DNA of 64,000 nucleotides from Acidobacteriota bacterium (lineage in GTDB: Bacteria > Acidobacteriota > Vicinamibacteria > Vicinamibacterales > SCN-69-37): assembly GCA_016716905.1 (NCBI GenBank), contig JADJUS010000004.1, positions 620,001 through 684,000 on the forward strand. The letters are read 5' to 3'. Under the pieces are notes generated by a model, which ran no database searches, was not told where the DNA came from, and saw nothing but the letters and a program-made list of their open reading frames with translations. Shown piece by piece: positions 40,073 through 48,679 of the stretch. The translations under genes were made by a program, and so were the position numbers. Position 1 is the stretch's first letter. Each line of letters opens with the position of its first letter.

Positions 40073-41224
40073 GTGGCTCGCACCGCACTCATCGTCGGCG
40101 CCGGCATTGGCGGACTTGCGGCAGGTGTCGCCCTGCGCCGCGCCGGCTGGCACGTGCGGATCTTCGAACGCGCAGACAGCCCACGCGAACTGGGGTTTGG
40201 TGTCCTCCTCGCGGCCAACGCGCTGGCCGCGCTTCGCGAACTTGGTGTGGCCGAGGCCGTCACCAGCCGTGCGGCACCCACGGCACACGTCGAAATTCGC
40301 CGCACGGACGGCCGCGTCCTTCGCCGACTCAATGTTCAGGTGGGCGGCCCTTCAGTCGTGGCCCTGCGGCCTGATCTTCACGGCGCACTGTTGTCCGCTG
40401 TCGGTCCCGAGTCCTTGAGATTGGGCAGCGAGGCCGTATCGTTCACGCAAACCCAGGATGGTGTGGTGCTGACGCTCAGCGATGGCACCACGGAGGCCGG
40501 CGCCGTACTGATTGGCGCCGATGGTGTGCACTCATCTGTCCGGCGCCAGCTTCATCCTGCTGAGCAGCCGCCACGCGCCAGTGGCTTCGCCGCCGTCCGT
40601 GGTGTGGCGTACGGCGTGACGAGCCAACTGGGTGACCTTTCCGGTGTCGGGTACTTTGACGATGGACTTGAGGTGGCAACGGTGCGTGCCGGCAGCGATG
40701 CCGTGTACTGGTACATGTCGCTGCTGACACGGGACGCAGGCCCGGCACCCACAGCGGATAGCGTGGTGCACGCGCGAACGGCAGCCTTTGAGCCGCCGCT
40801 GCGAGCGATTCTGACGGCCACAGGACCTGAAGACATGAGGTACGACGAGTTATTCGAACGCGATCCGCTGCCGACCTGGGGTGTCGGTCACGTGACGCTC
40901 CTGGGTGATGCCGCGCATCCGGTGTTGCCGCACACGGGACAGGGCGCGGCGCAGGCCCTGGAGGATGCCGTGGCGCTTGGTCTGGCCTTGGCGGGCCGGC
41001 AGCCCATCGATCACGCGCTCCGCCAGTACGAAGCCGTGCGATCCCAGCGAACACGAGCCTTCATCAAATTGGGCCCGCGCCTGGCGCGGGTCACCACCAC
41101 GCATAGCATGATGATTACGACGATGCGGAATTTGGCGGTGCGACTTCTGCCAGAGTCCGTGTTTGCGCGATCGACTGTCAGCCTTTCCCGCGACCCGCAC
41201 CTCGAGCTCAGGAGTACCCCATGA
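40073..41224 (+). CDS. FAD-dependent monooxygenase
   Basis: 383 residues, GTG start 14 bp after the small peptide gene. The Rossmann motif is ALIVGAGIGGLAAGVALRRAGWHVRIFERA; the mid motif is AVLIGADGVHSSVRRQL; the FAD-phosphate motif is VTLLGDAAHPVLPHTGQGAAQALEDAVALG. Typical aromatic hydroxylase class (PHBH fold). Substrate unknown; it could modify the peptide upstream or act on a small aromatic compound. Overlaps the DUF1080 gene by 4 nt. Confidence 0.88.
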   Translation: MARTALIVGAGIGGLAAGVALRRAGWHVRIFERADSPRELGFGVLLAANALAALRELGVAEAVTSRAAPTAHVEIRRTDGRVLRRLNVQVGGPSVVALRPDLHGALLSAVGPESLRLGSEAVSFTQTQDGVVLTLSDGTTEAGAVLIGADGVHSSVRRQLHPAEQPPRASGFAAVRGVAYGVTSQLGDLSGVGYFDDGLEVATVRAGSDAVYWYMSLLTRDAGPAPTADSVVHARTAAFEPPLRAILTATGPEDMRYDELFERDPLPTWGVGHVTLLGDAAHPVLPHTGQGAAQALEDAVALGLALAGRQPIDHALRQYEAVRSQRTRAFIKLGPRLARVTTTHSMMITTMRNLAVRLLPESVFARSTVSLSRDPHLELRSTP

Positions 41225-42093
41225 TCACCACCACCCGTCGTCACTTCCTTCGGCCGAGTGTGGCCGTCGCTATTGTCTCAATCGCGATCGGCGGACTTGT
41301 CGTCGTGGCGCAACGAGGCGTGCCACCGCGCACTGCGGCCGACGACGGATTTACGGACACGCCGATGCTGCCCGGACAGCCGTGGCGTGTGCACGACCCG
41401 GCGCGACCGAATCCACCGGTGGTGACACCGGGCGCCACACCTGGCGCGGCACCGTCTGACGCGACGGTTCTCTTCGACGGCAAAGACCTCTCCCAGTGGG
41501 CGCAGCGCGGCACTGGTGCGAATGCAGGCCAGTTGTTGGAGCCGAAGTGGCCGGTGCGTGATGGGTACTTCGAGACTGGCGCCCGATCGGGATCGCTGCA
41601 CAGCCGCGCGAGTTTCGGCGACGTGCAACTGCACGTGGAGTGGGCCGCGCCAACCGTGGTGGTCGGCAACAGCCAGGGTCGCGGCAACAGCGGGATCTAC
41701 CTGATGAGCTTGTACGAAATCCAGGTGCTGGATTCTTTCGAGAATCGGTCGTACGCCGACGGACAGGCTGGCTCAATCTACGGCCAGTGGCCGCCGCTGG
41801 CCAACGTGGCCCGAAAGCCCGGCGAGTGGCAGACCTACGACATCATCTTCGAGGCGCCGACGTTCGAGAATGGGAAGCTCGTGAAGCCCGCCTACCAGAC
41901 CGTGTTCTGGAATGGGGTGATTGTGCACAACCGCAAGGAAGTGATGGGCGCCACGGTGTATCGCAACGTGGCGACCTACGCGCCGCATGAAGCGCAGAGG
42001 CCGTTGATGCTGCAGGACCACAACAATCCCGTGCGGTATCGCAACATCTGGGTGCGACCGTTGCGAGCCTACGACCAGGCCGTGGCCAGGTAG
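41221..42093 (+). CDS. Secreted DUF1080 (3-keto-disaccharide hydrolase-like) protein
   Basis: 290 residues with an N-terminal RR-containing hydrophobic signal (RRHFLRPSVAVAIVSIAIGGLVVVAQ). VLFDGKDLSQWAQ opens the DUF1080 concanavalin-like fold; FGDVQLHVEWAAP, GRGNSGIYLMSLYEIQVLDS and LQDHNNPVRYRNIWVRPL are its conserved strands. The family acts on 3-keto-glycosides in sugar catabolism; no dehydrogenase partner is adjacent. Possibly Tat-exported. Confidence 0.85.
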   Translation: MITTTRRHFLRPSVAVAIVSIAIGGLVVVAQRGVPPRTAADDGFTDTPMLPGQPWRVHDPARPNPPVVTPGATPGAAPSDATVLFDGKDLSQWAQRGTGANAGQLLEPKWPVRDGYFETGARSGSLHSRASFGDVQLHVEWAAPTVVVGNSQGRGNSGIYLMSLYEIQVLDSFENRSYADGQAGSIYGQWPPLANVARKPGEWQTYDIIFEAPTFENGKLVKPAYQTVFWNGVIVHNRKEVMGATVYRNVATYAPHEAQRPLMLQDHNNPVRYRNIWVRPLRAYDQAVAR

Positions 42094-42097
42094 TGTG

Positions 42098-42128
42098 ATA
42101 CGTATGAATGTGATACATTCATACGTAT
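42098..42128 (+). promoter_or_regulatory. Operator of the antitoxin-toxin pair
   Basis: Perfect inverted repeat of 14-nt arms (ATACGTATGAATGT and ACATTCATACGTAT) with a GAT spacer. The right arm ends inside the antitoxin ATG (42127-42129), so antitoxin binding would cover the start codon as well as the promoter. There is no room for a Shine-Dalgarno site, so a leaderless transcript is likely. Confidence 0.8.
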
Positions 42129-42357
42129 GCACAAACTCACCCTCAGCGTGGACGCCGGGGTTGTGGCCAACGCGAAGCGCTACGCGGAGGCGCGGGGGAC
42201 GTCGGTGTCGCGCCTCGTTGAAACGATGCTCGACATGGTGTCGGCCAGGTCGGCGGACGAGGGATCAGCGCCGCCGGTGCTGACGCGTTTGCGTGGCAGC
42301 CTGGCGCGAGGATCCAAAGCCGACTACCGGAAGTACCTCGCCAAGAAGTACAAGTGA
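42127..42357 (+). CDS. Antitoxin, ribbon-helix-helix type (DUF6364-like)
   Basis: 76 residues. MHKLTLSVDAGVVANAKRYAEARGTSVSRLVETMLDMV is a ribbon-helix-helix DNA-binding domain; the tail (RGSLARGSKADYRKYLAKKYK) would wrap the toxin and block its active site. GTGA overlap couples it to the PIN toxin. It should bind the palindrome overlapping its own start. Confidence 0.88.
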   Translation: MHKLTLSVDAGVVANAKRYAEARGTSVSRLVETMLDMVSARSADEGSAPPVLTRLRGSLARGSKADYRKYLAKKYK

Positions 42358-42785
42358 CGCGCGTTCTGATCGACGTCAACCTCGTATTGGACGTGTTACT
42401 CGATCGGCGCCCTCATGTGGCCTCGGCTTCAGCCGTATGGGCGGCGATCGAAGAGGGGCGGGCGGAAGGGCTCCTTTCCGCACACGCGGTGACGACCATC
42501 CACTACTTGAATGCCAAAGCGGTTGCGCCGCGTATGGCCCGCGAGACCACCGATGCTCTTTTATCCGTGTTCGGTGTGGCCACCGTGGACGACAGCGTGA
42601 TTCGAGCGGCCAATGCGCTGGGCTGGCCAGACTTTGAAGACGCGGTCACCGCCGCGGCCGCCCAGCGCGCCAAGTGCGCGGCCATCATCACCCGCAACAC
42701 GCGCGACTTCGCCGGGTCGCCCGTTCGGGTCCTGGCCCCGGTCGAGGCCGCAGCCTGGCTTGGCCTGAGGCTGGAAGCATCCTGA
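42354..42785 (+). CDS. PIN-domain toxin (VapC-like RNase)
   Basis: 143 residues. VLIDVNLVLDVLLDRRP holds the first PIN acid (Asp6 region); LSAHAVTTIHYL and GWPDFEDAVTAAAAQRAKCAAIITRNTRDF hold the remaining acids (D-F-E-D and R-N-T-R-D). Members cleave tRNA or rRNA in a Mg-dependent manner. Translationally coupled to the antitoxin; the stop overlaps the next ATG (TGATG). Confidence 0.9.
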   Translation: MTRVLIDVNLVLDVLLDRRPHVASASAVWAAIEEGRAEGLLSAHAVTTIHYLNAKAVAPRMARETTDALLSVFGVATVDDSVIRAANALGWPDFEDAVTAAAAQRAKCAAIITRNTRDFAGSPVRVLAPVEAAAWLGLRLEAS

Positions 42786-43378
42786 TGTCCGAATCCCTCC
42801 TGTTGTACCTGCTGGGGGGCCTGCTTCTGTTTGTGGCCCTTGTGGCCATCGCCTACCTTGTTGTCCGGTTCGCGTTCATTCGAATTGCGGAACGCGTGTC
42901 AGCCCAGATGGCCGTGCACATCGAAAGCGCGGTCACGCGGGCGGTGACTCAGCCGCATATTGCCCGCGCCGGCAAGGCCAGTGCGGCCGCCGGCCGGAAA
43001 ATTCAGGACCTCGCAGCAGCGCGAGGCATCAATGTGGACCAGGCCAAGGCCGTTCTGTTGGCGCGGCTTGAGCGGACGGCGCGGCTGATGGATTCAGAAG
43101 TCCGCCTGCCGGTTGTCGGCGGCATCGGGCTGGACCCGCTCCTCGGCCTTATCCCGTACGCCGGTGACGTCGTCTCGGCCACCGTCGCCGGCGCGATCAT
43201 CCTTAACAGCCTGCAATACGGACTGCCGAAAGCCATGGTGGCCCAGATGGTGGCCAACATGTTTGTAGACCTCCTCTTCGGCGCAATCCCCATCGTCGGC
43301 GACCTGTTCGACATCGCGTTCAAAGCCAACACCCGCAACCTCGCGCTCTTGCGCGAGCACCTGGAACGGCGGCCTTGA
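42785..43378 (+). CDS. DUF4112 membrane protein
   Basis: 197 residues. An N-terminal helix (LLYLLGGLLLFVALVAIAYLVVRFAFI) is followed by the DUF4112 core MDSEVRLPVVGGIGLDPLLGLIPYAGDVVSATVAGAIILNSLQYGLPK and IPIVGDLFDIAFKAN. The two PGxGD-like turns are the family marks. No function is known. It is joined to the toxin gene by overlap but probably unrelated functionally. Confidence 0.8.
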   Translation: MSESLLLYLLGGLLLFVALVAIAYLVVRFAFIRIAERVSAQMAVHIESAVTRAVTQPHIARAGKASAAAGRKIQDLAAARGINVDQAKAVLLARLERTARLMDSEVRLPVVGGIGLDPLLGLIPYAGDVVSATVAGAIILNSLQYGLPKAMVAQMVANMFVDLLFGAIPIVGDLFDIAFKANTRNLALLREHLERRP

Positions 43379-43389
43379 GATTCAGGGCC

Positions 43390-43468
43390 GCCCTACGAGG
43401 AGGGAGTGGTCGCCCTACGAGGAGTGCTGGCGCGCATTTCGTAGCGCGGCGTGGGTTTCAACGCCGCG
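43390..43468. repeat. REP-like palindrome with flanking direct repeats
   Basis: Two copies of GCCCTACGAGGAG (43390-43402, 43412-43424) precede TTTCGTAG and an 8-bp hairpin CGCGGCGT-GGGTTTCA-ACGCCGCG (43445-43468). A second copy with compensating stem changes is at 54302-54325. It lies between convergent genes and may act as a terminator or nucleoid-protein site. Confidence 0.75.
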
Positions 43469-43471
43469 GCC

Positions 43472-45247
43472 CTACTTCTCCGGCGTGCGGATGTTGACGA
43501 CGCGGCGTTCGCCGAAGGCGATGGTGGCCGGGATCGATTGGGCGGCGAGCTGTGCGATGACGTTCATCTCCTGAAGGTCGCGCGCCACAAGGTCTGTGGT
43601 GACGGCGATGCGGTACTCGCCGCCGGGAAGGCCGCGAAAGACATAGCGGCCCTTCGCGTCCGGACGCGTGCTTACGATGCGGCGGGAGCCGGGCATCCAG
43701 TAGTCACGATTGGCCGGGATCGCGATCACGAAGTAGTCGGTCTCGGGCGCACCAGACTGCGTGGTCAGCGCGCCGGAGAGTTCCGACACCTGGCTAGTGA
43801 ACGTGACGATGAGGTCGTTCAGGCCGCCGTCGGTGATGTCGAATCCCACGTCGGTGACGTCGCGGCCTCCGGTTGTGACTGAACGCACGGTCCATGCGGG
43901 TCCCGAGGCGGGCACTGCGCCGGGAACGGCGGCCCTCACCATGTAGCGCCCCGGCACCACACCGGCGGCGGTCAGCAATCCAGCGGCATCGAGCGTCGCG
44001 CTTGTAGAGTTCCCGGCGGCGGGTCCGACATCCACCAGCCTCACGGTCACGCGAGACAAGTCTGGCGGCTGCGCCAGATCGATACCTTCGAAGACCACCC
44101 GGCCCGCGACGGTGGCTGCGGGCAGCAGCGTCAGGGTTACTGCCGTGGGTTCGCCGCCGACCAGTGAGACGTCGGCCACCGCCCACATCACCGCCCCCGA
44201 GCCCCCGGGGCGCGTCTTTGCGGTCACCGTGTAGAGTCCCGGACTCAGGCTGTTGAACCTGAACTTGTCGTCGATGTGACCGGGACCGGATTGCGTGTTG
44301 TTCAACGCTTTCACGGCACTCCGCCGCGTCAGGCTCAGTTGCACGTCGATTGGCACCCCGCGAGGATCGACGATCGTGCCTTCGATTCGCGACGTCGGCT
44401 GGAACTGCATACGGAGCTCGACACCGGTGCGCTCCTCACCTGCTTTGAGCGTGAACGTGTCCGCCGACAGTGGGTCCAGCACGCCTGGCGAGAACACCGG
44501 GGCGTAGTTGTACCGCGTTGGCTCGGGCGCCGGCGGCGTTGGAGGCGGCGTCAGGATCGGGCGCAGCGACTGGGCTGGCGAGAACGCCGCGCGCAGTTCC
44601 GCAGGAGTCGGCGTGCGCACGTCGAAGAACTGCGCACCGAAGTACCACGAGGTGCCGAAGGTGTAGGTTCCGGGCGCCAGCCCGTACACCCGATAGGCGC
44701 CGCGATCGTCAGTGACATACGTGACGGGTTCAGGGCTGGCATAGTCGAGCGTTCGCTCCCCGCCCAGCGAGGTGCGCACTTCCCAGGCCATCACCGGCAC
44801 ACCGGGCATTGGCGCTCCATCCTCGTCATAGATCGTGCCGGTCAGCACGGCACCTCTCGCCAGCACCAGCGCAATGTCGGCCGCGTGTTCTCCCTCCTGA
44901 AGGAAGATCCCTGCGCCCGGCCGGAACGGCCGCTTGGCTCCGTAGGACACCGGCGGGTAGCCGGCCTTGTTCGCAGTCACGGAAAACCGGCCACTTGGAA
45001 GGTCGGACAACGCGAATCGACCCTGCTCATCGGTCATCGTCATCCGGTCGAGTCGCATATCGCCGCTGATCTTCACATTGGCGCGTCGCACGGGTTCACC
45101 GGCTTGGTCTCTGACGATGCCACTGATTCGAGCCTTGCCGGTGGGTGGCGGCACCGGCTTAGCCACATCGCGAACCTGGGCGGCGACGACGGTGAGGCAG
45201 GGCAGCGCCAACAGCAGGCAGGCAATGGGAAGGAGGAAGCGCTTCAT
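43472..45247 (-). CDS. Secreted carboxypeptidase-regulatory-domain protein (first)
   Basis: 591 residues with signal peptide (LLPIACLLLALPCLTVVAAQ). ARISGIVRDQAGEPVRRANVKISGDMRLDRMTMTDEQGRFALSDLPSGRFSVTANKAGYPPVSYG is a carboxypeptidase-regulatory-like beta domain; a second (GTIYDEDGAPMPGVPVMAW ... GAYRVYGLAPGTYTFG) follows, with further beta domains to the end. These act as surface adhesion or binding modules; no peptidase domain is present. Overlaps the gene at 45244-47202 by 4 nt. Confidence 0.85.
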   Translation of the reverse strand: MKRFLLPIACLLLALPCLTVVAAQVRDVAKPVPPPTGKARISGIVRDQAGEPVRRANVKISGDMRLDRMTMTDEQGRFALSDLPSGRFSVTANKAGYPPVSYGAKRPFRPGAGIFLQEGEHAADIALVLARGAVLTGTIYDEDGAPMPGVPVMAWEVRTSLGGERTLDYASPEPVTYVTDDRGAYRVYGLAPGTYTFGTSWYFGAQFFDVRTPTPAELRAAFSPAQSLRPILTPPPTPPAPEPTRYNYAPVFSPGVLDPLSADTFTLKAGEERTGVELRMQFQPTSRIEGTIVDPRGVPIDVQLSLTRRSAVKALNNTQSGPGHIDDKFRFNSLSPGLYTVTAKTRPGGSGAVMWAVADVSLVGGEPTAVTLTLLPAATVAGRVVFEGIDLAQPPDLSRVTVRLVDVGPAAGNSTSATLDAAGLLTAAGVVPGRYMVRAAVPGAVPASGPAWTVRSVTTGGRDVTDVGFDITDGGLNDLIVTFTSQVSELSGALTTQSGAPETDYFVIAIPANRDYWMPGSRRIVSTRPDAKGRYVFRGLPGGEYRIAVTTDLVARDLQEMNVIAQLAAQSIPATIAFGERRVVNIRTPEK

Positions 45248-47202
45248 TGATTCCTCCGCAACCGGAGCGACAGCGCGGTTGGTCCATCGCCTTGCATACG
45301 GAAACGATCGGCCAGCGCAGCGAGTTTTGCGAGCGTGGCCGGGTTTTGCCAGTCGTCCGACTCTGCCTCGGGGATGGCCACAAGGAAATATTCACCGTCG
45401 GGCGGCGCCGCGAGCGAGAATGCTCCGGTCTCTTCCACTCTGGCGCTTGCCACGCGCCGGTTGGTGCGTCCGTAGTCGATCCATTCGGCCTGATCGACGG
45501 GGAACATCAGCACCACCGTATCGCTGGCGCGCATGCCAGCCTGGACCTGCACGGCGCCCATCACGCGCCGCACCCGGTTTGTCAGCGTGATGACCACGCC
45601 ATCGATGTCTGTCGTGACGTCGATCGCATGCGCCGAAATGTCACGGCCCTGAAGGGCGGCGCCAAGCAAGGTCCAGCCTTGCGGCGGGTTCACGCGCAAG
45701 AGGTATTTGCCTGGCCACAGGCTTGGAGTGGCGAATGGTCCCGCAGCAGAAAACGGGCTCGGAAAGGAAGCGCTGTCCTCGCGGCCATTCGCGGCGACGG
45801 CCGAAATACTTGCGCCTCGCCATTGGTCGGCCGTTGGTGGCGAACCGGTGCCCTCCAGCAGAATGCGGCCCCGCACGCGCGGTCCTTCGCTCAGGGTGAG
45901 CGCGATGCCAGTCACGGCGCGGTCGGCCACGATCACGGACTGGCTCGCGTGCAGGAGTGGTTCGGCGGGCGCAGCAGGCGGCCCGCCGCTTGGCCCGCGA
46001 CCAAATGCCGAGATGTAAGGGATGGCGCCGGTTCCGCCCACCACGCCAAGCTCAAGCCCTTGGCCGGGCCACGGCACGCGGATAACGCGAGCGATGTATT
46101 GCCCCGGCGGAACGCCATAAAAAGTGAAGGCCCCCTCGCCATCAGTCACAGCGGTGCCGACGTCCACGAGCGGCACATCGCCTGTGTCTGCCGGCACCAG
46201 ATGCACGGCGTGCCACGGCGCGGGCCCCTCGGGTCCCGTCAGCACGCCCGACACCTGCTGTGTCGGCACCATGCGCACAGTCACATCGACCGCGGTCAGT
46301 GGCTCACCGGAGATCGCGCGGACGATGGTGGCCGCGCTGTGTGTCATGGCTGACGGATGGTAGGTGGTGGGATAGGCCAGCCACGCATCTTCCGTTGTGG
46401 GCACACCCGAAAGGCCCGAGAGCGAATCGACCAGTGCGCGGCCGCCCGCTGCAACACCAGTCGCTCGATCGAACACGATCGGCGCCGCGCCCGTCGCCGT
46501 CATCGTCTGGTAATACGCGCGCGGCGTCGCGTTGGCCGCGCGAATGGCGCCCGCAAATCCGGGGGGCTCCGACAACACGCTGGTGAGCACGGCTACGAGA
46601 TACTCACCGGGCATCAGATCCGAAAACCGATAGGCGCCGCGGTCGTCGGTGATCTGGCGCGCCAGCGTTTGAGGGCGTTGCGGGATGTTCATTTGCCGAC
46701 GGCCGGCGATGTGCACCATCTGGATCGCGCGCACCTCGACGCCCACGAGCGGATCGCCATTGTCGGCCATCACCCTGCCGGCAATGATCGCGGGGCGCCA
46801 CATGGTGATGATCAAGTCGTTGCGGGGTTGTCCGTCGGCAATGGCCACAGCGAGGCCGGGGCCGCCCGGACGCCGGCGGCCCAGCAGGCCCGGGAGCCAT
46901 CCTGCCCGGGTGACATCCAGCTGATAGTTGCCTGCAGGCACCTCAGTGAACACGAACCTGCCTTCGGCATTCGTGCGGACTGGCACCGTGCGGCCGACAG
47001 GCGCAGGGCGCGGCCCTGGAGCCACGCTGTCGTTGCGCACAGCGACCACCGCACCCGCGATCGCTTCACCCTTCGCGTCGACCACTCGGCCCGCAAGCAG
47101 CCCAGTCGCGCGAGGGGTCTGCGACGGCTGGCCGCTTTGCGCGACCAACGTCCCGGCCGACAGAGCGAGCGCAATGAGCCATGTCAATGCTCGGTGGTTC
47201 AC
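45244..47202 (-). CDS. Secreted carboxypeptidase-regulatory-domain protein (second)
   Basis: 652 residues from GTG 47202, which has GGAGGG about 10 nt upstream and gives signal peptide ALTWLIALALSAGTLVAQ. LLAGRVVDAKGEAIAGAVVAVRN ... GRFVFTEVPAGNYQLDVTRAGW and IIAGRVMADNGDPLVGVEVRAIQ ... GAYRFSDLMPGEYLVAV are tandem regulatory-like domains. Similar in layout to the downstream 43472-45247 gene; the pair probably arose by duplication and forms one operon with the GNAT gene. Confidence 0.84.
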   Translation of the reverse strand: MNHRALTWLIALALSAGTLVAQSGQPSQTPRATGLLAGRVVDAKGEAIAGAVVAVRNDSVAPGPRPAPVGRTVPVRTNAEGRFVFTEVPAGNYQLDVTRAGWLPGLLGRRRPGGPGLAVAIADGQPRNDLIITMWRPAIIAGRVMADNGDPLVGVEVRAIQMVHIAGRRQMNIPQRPQTLARQITDDRGAYRFSDLMPGEYLVAVLTSVLSEPPGFAGAIRAANATPRAYYQTMTATGAAPIVFDRATGVAAGGRALVDSLSGLSGVPTTEDAWLAYPTTYHPSAMTHSAATIVRAISGEPLTAVDVTVRMVPTQQVSGVLTGPEGPAPWHAVHLVPADTGDVPLVDVGTAVTDGEGAFTFYGVPPGQYIARVIRVPWPGQGLELGVVGGTGAIPYISAFGRGPSGGPPAAPAEPLLHASQSVIVADRAVTGIALTLSEGPRVRGRILLEGTGSPPTADQWRGASISAVAANGREDSASFPSPFSAAGPFATPSLWPGKYLLRVNPPQGWTLLGAALQGRDISAHAIDVTTDIDGVVITLTNRVRRVMGAVQVQAGMRASDTVVLMFPVDQAEWIDYGRTNRRVASARVEETGAFSLAAPPDGEYFLVAIPEAESDDWQNPATLAKLAALADRFRMQGDGPTALSLRLRRNQ

Positions 47203-47777
47203 GCGAAACTCCCTCCAGTAGGTGGTTGCCGTTCGGCGAGCCATGCGTCAGCTTCTCGCTCGAACCACGCCAACGGTCCGCCAGCGGCGTACGCCGGATG
47301 GGGGAACGAGCGTTCACCGCGACGCTCGAGGCCGATCTTCTCCAGCACGCGTTGCGACGCCACGTTCGGCAGACTCGCCATGCCCGCGATGCGCGGCAGT
47401 TTGAGATCTTCGAAGGCATACCGCATCAGCGCAGACGCCATCTCGGTCGCATACCCGCGGCCCCACGCGGACTTCGCCAATCCGTATCCGATCTGGATGA
47501 TCGTTTCTCCCTGGATGTTGTTGATCAGGTGGAATCCGACACCCTGTCCGCTCGCGCGTTCGACCGTCATCCACATGCCGAGTCCTGGATGGGTGTCGTA
47601 GTACTCGATGACCCTCGTGCGCAGCATGTCCTCGACCTGGTCGCGCGTCTTCAGGCCGCCGAGATACCGCGTGACCTCTTCGTCGCTGTAGAGCGTGGCG
47701 AGCCAGTCGAGGTCGTCATGCGTCATCCGTCGGAGGGCGAGCCGTTCGGTGACGAGCCAACAGTCGTCGGGAAGCAT
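47199..47777 (-). CDS. GNAT-family N-acetyltransferase (RimJ/RimL type)
   Basis: 192 residues from ATG 47777. WLVTERLALRRMTHDDLDWLATLYSDEEVTRYLGG is the RimL-like N-terminus; IIQIGYGLAKSAWGRGYATEMASALMRYAF holds the acetyl-CoA pyrophosphate loop (W-GRGYA). Acceptor unknown. The stop overlaps the start of the downstream surface-protein gene by 4 nt. Confidence 0.9.
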   Translation of the reverse strand: MLPDDCWLVTERLALRRMTHDDLDWLATLYSDEEVTRYLGGLKTRDQVEDMLRTRVIEYYDTHPGLGMWMTVERASGQGVGFHLINNIQGETIIQIGYGLAKSAWGRGYATEMASALMRYAFEDLKLPRIAGMASLPNVASQRVLEKIGLERRGERSFPHPAYAAGGPLAWFEREADAWLAERQPPTGGSFA

Positions 47778-47782
47778 GCGCG

Positions 47783-48679
47783 CTAGTCTACTGGAATGGC
47801 CCACGCCGTTTGGACGTCGTGCGCAGAGATCCAGACGTGGCGGCCGGCCACGCGCACCGCGCCGCTGCCTGCGGGCGGTCCGAACTGTTCGGTGACGGCG
47901 TTGGTGGCCGGGTCAACCACCGATAGCAGCGTCTTTGTCGCGCGCACCCAGACGCGGCCGGCGCCAACCGCGATATCGCCGCCGTCGCCATCAGCGCCCG
48001 GCACCATGATCGTGGCGACGACCGTGTTTGTGGCCGGGTCGATCCGGCTCACCGACCCGTCGCCCTGATTGAGCGTCCACACGCCACCCTCGCCGGCGTC
48101 GAGGAACCGGGGCGTTGGGCCCACGGCAATGGTCGAGACCACTTGGTTCGTACGCGGATCGATTCGTTGCACGGTGCCTGCGCGAGACGATGCCGGGTCA
48201 CCGGTGTTGGTGATCCATACCGAGCCGAAGCCGAAAGCCGCGGCGTAGGAGAGAGGAGCCACGGCGATGCGGGCCGATACTTCATTGGTGGCGGGGTCAA
48301 TGCGCGAGAGCACGCCTGCCCGATCAGAAAGCACCCACACCGACCCAGCCCCGGCGGCCAGACTCAGTTCGCCCTCGGAGTCGGCCAGGCCCGTGGGAAT
48401 CACGGCGGTCACTGACAGGGTCAGTAAATCCACACGATAGATGGACGCGTCGCGACAGTTCGCCACCCACACGGAGCCGAATCCAAGGGCCATCACGCCA
48501 CACGGCGAGGGAATGGCCACGGTGGCCACGGGGCCGTCATGGTCGATATCGAGTTTCTCGATCCGGCCCCTGTTGGTGACCCACACCGCGGCCCCGTCGG
48601 CCACGAAGAAGTCTGCTGACCCCGGCAACACGATCGTGCGCGCTGCCCGCACCGAAATTTCTAGTAACCTTGCCGACAT
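47783..48679 (-). CDS. YVTN-type beta-propeller protein
   Basis: 298 residues from ATG 48679. Seven-fold repeats of about 42 residues (GFGSVWVANCRDASIYRVDLLTLSVTAVIPTG, GAGSVWVLSDRAGVLSRIDPATNEVSARI, EGGVWTLNQGDGSVSRIDPATNTVVATI) mark the YVTN/NHL propeller of extracellular ligand-binding proteins. No signal peptide with this start. Its start codon overlaps by 2 nt that of the divergent S10 peptidase gene. Confidence 0.82.
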   Translation of the reverse strand: MSARLLEISVRAARTIVLPGSADFFVADGAAVWVTNRGRIEKLDIDHDGPVATVAIPSPCGVMALGFGSVWVANCRDASIYRVDLLTLSVTAVIPTGLADSEGELSLAAGAGSVWVLSDRAGVLSRIDPATNEVSARIAVAPLSYAAAFGFGSVWITNTGDPASSRAGTVQRIDPRTNQVVSTIAVGPTPRFLDAGEGGVWTLNQGDGSVSRIDPATNTVVATIMVPGADGDGGDIAVGAGRVWVRATKTLLSVVDPATNAVTEQFGPPAGSGAVRVAGRHVWISAHDVQTAWAIPVD

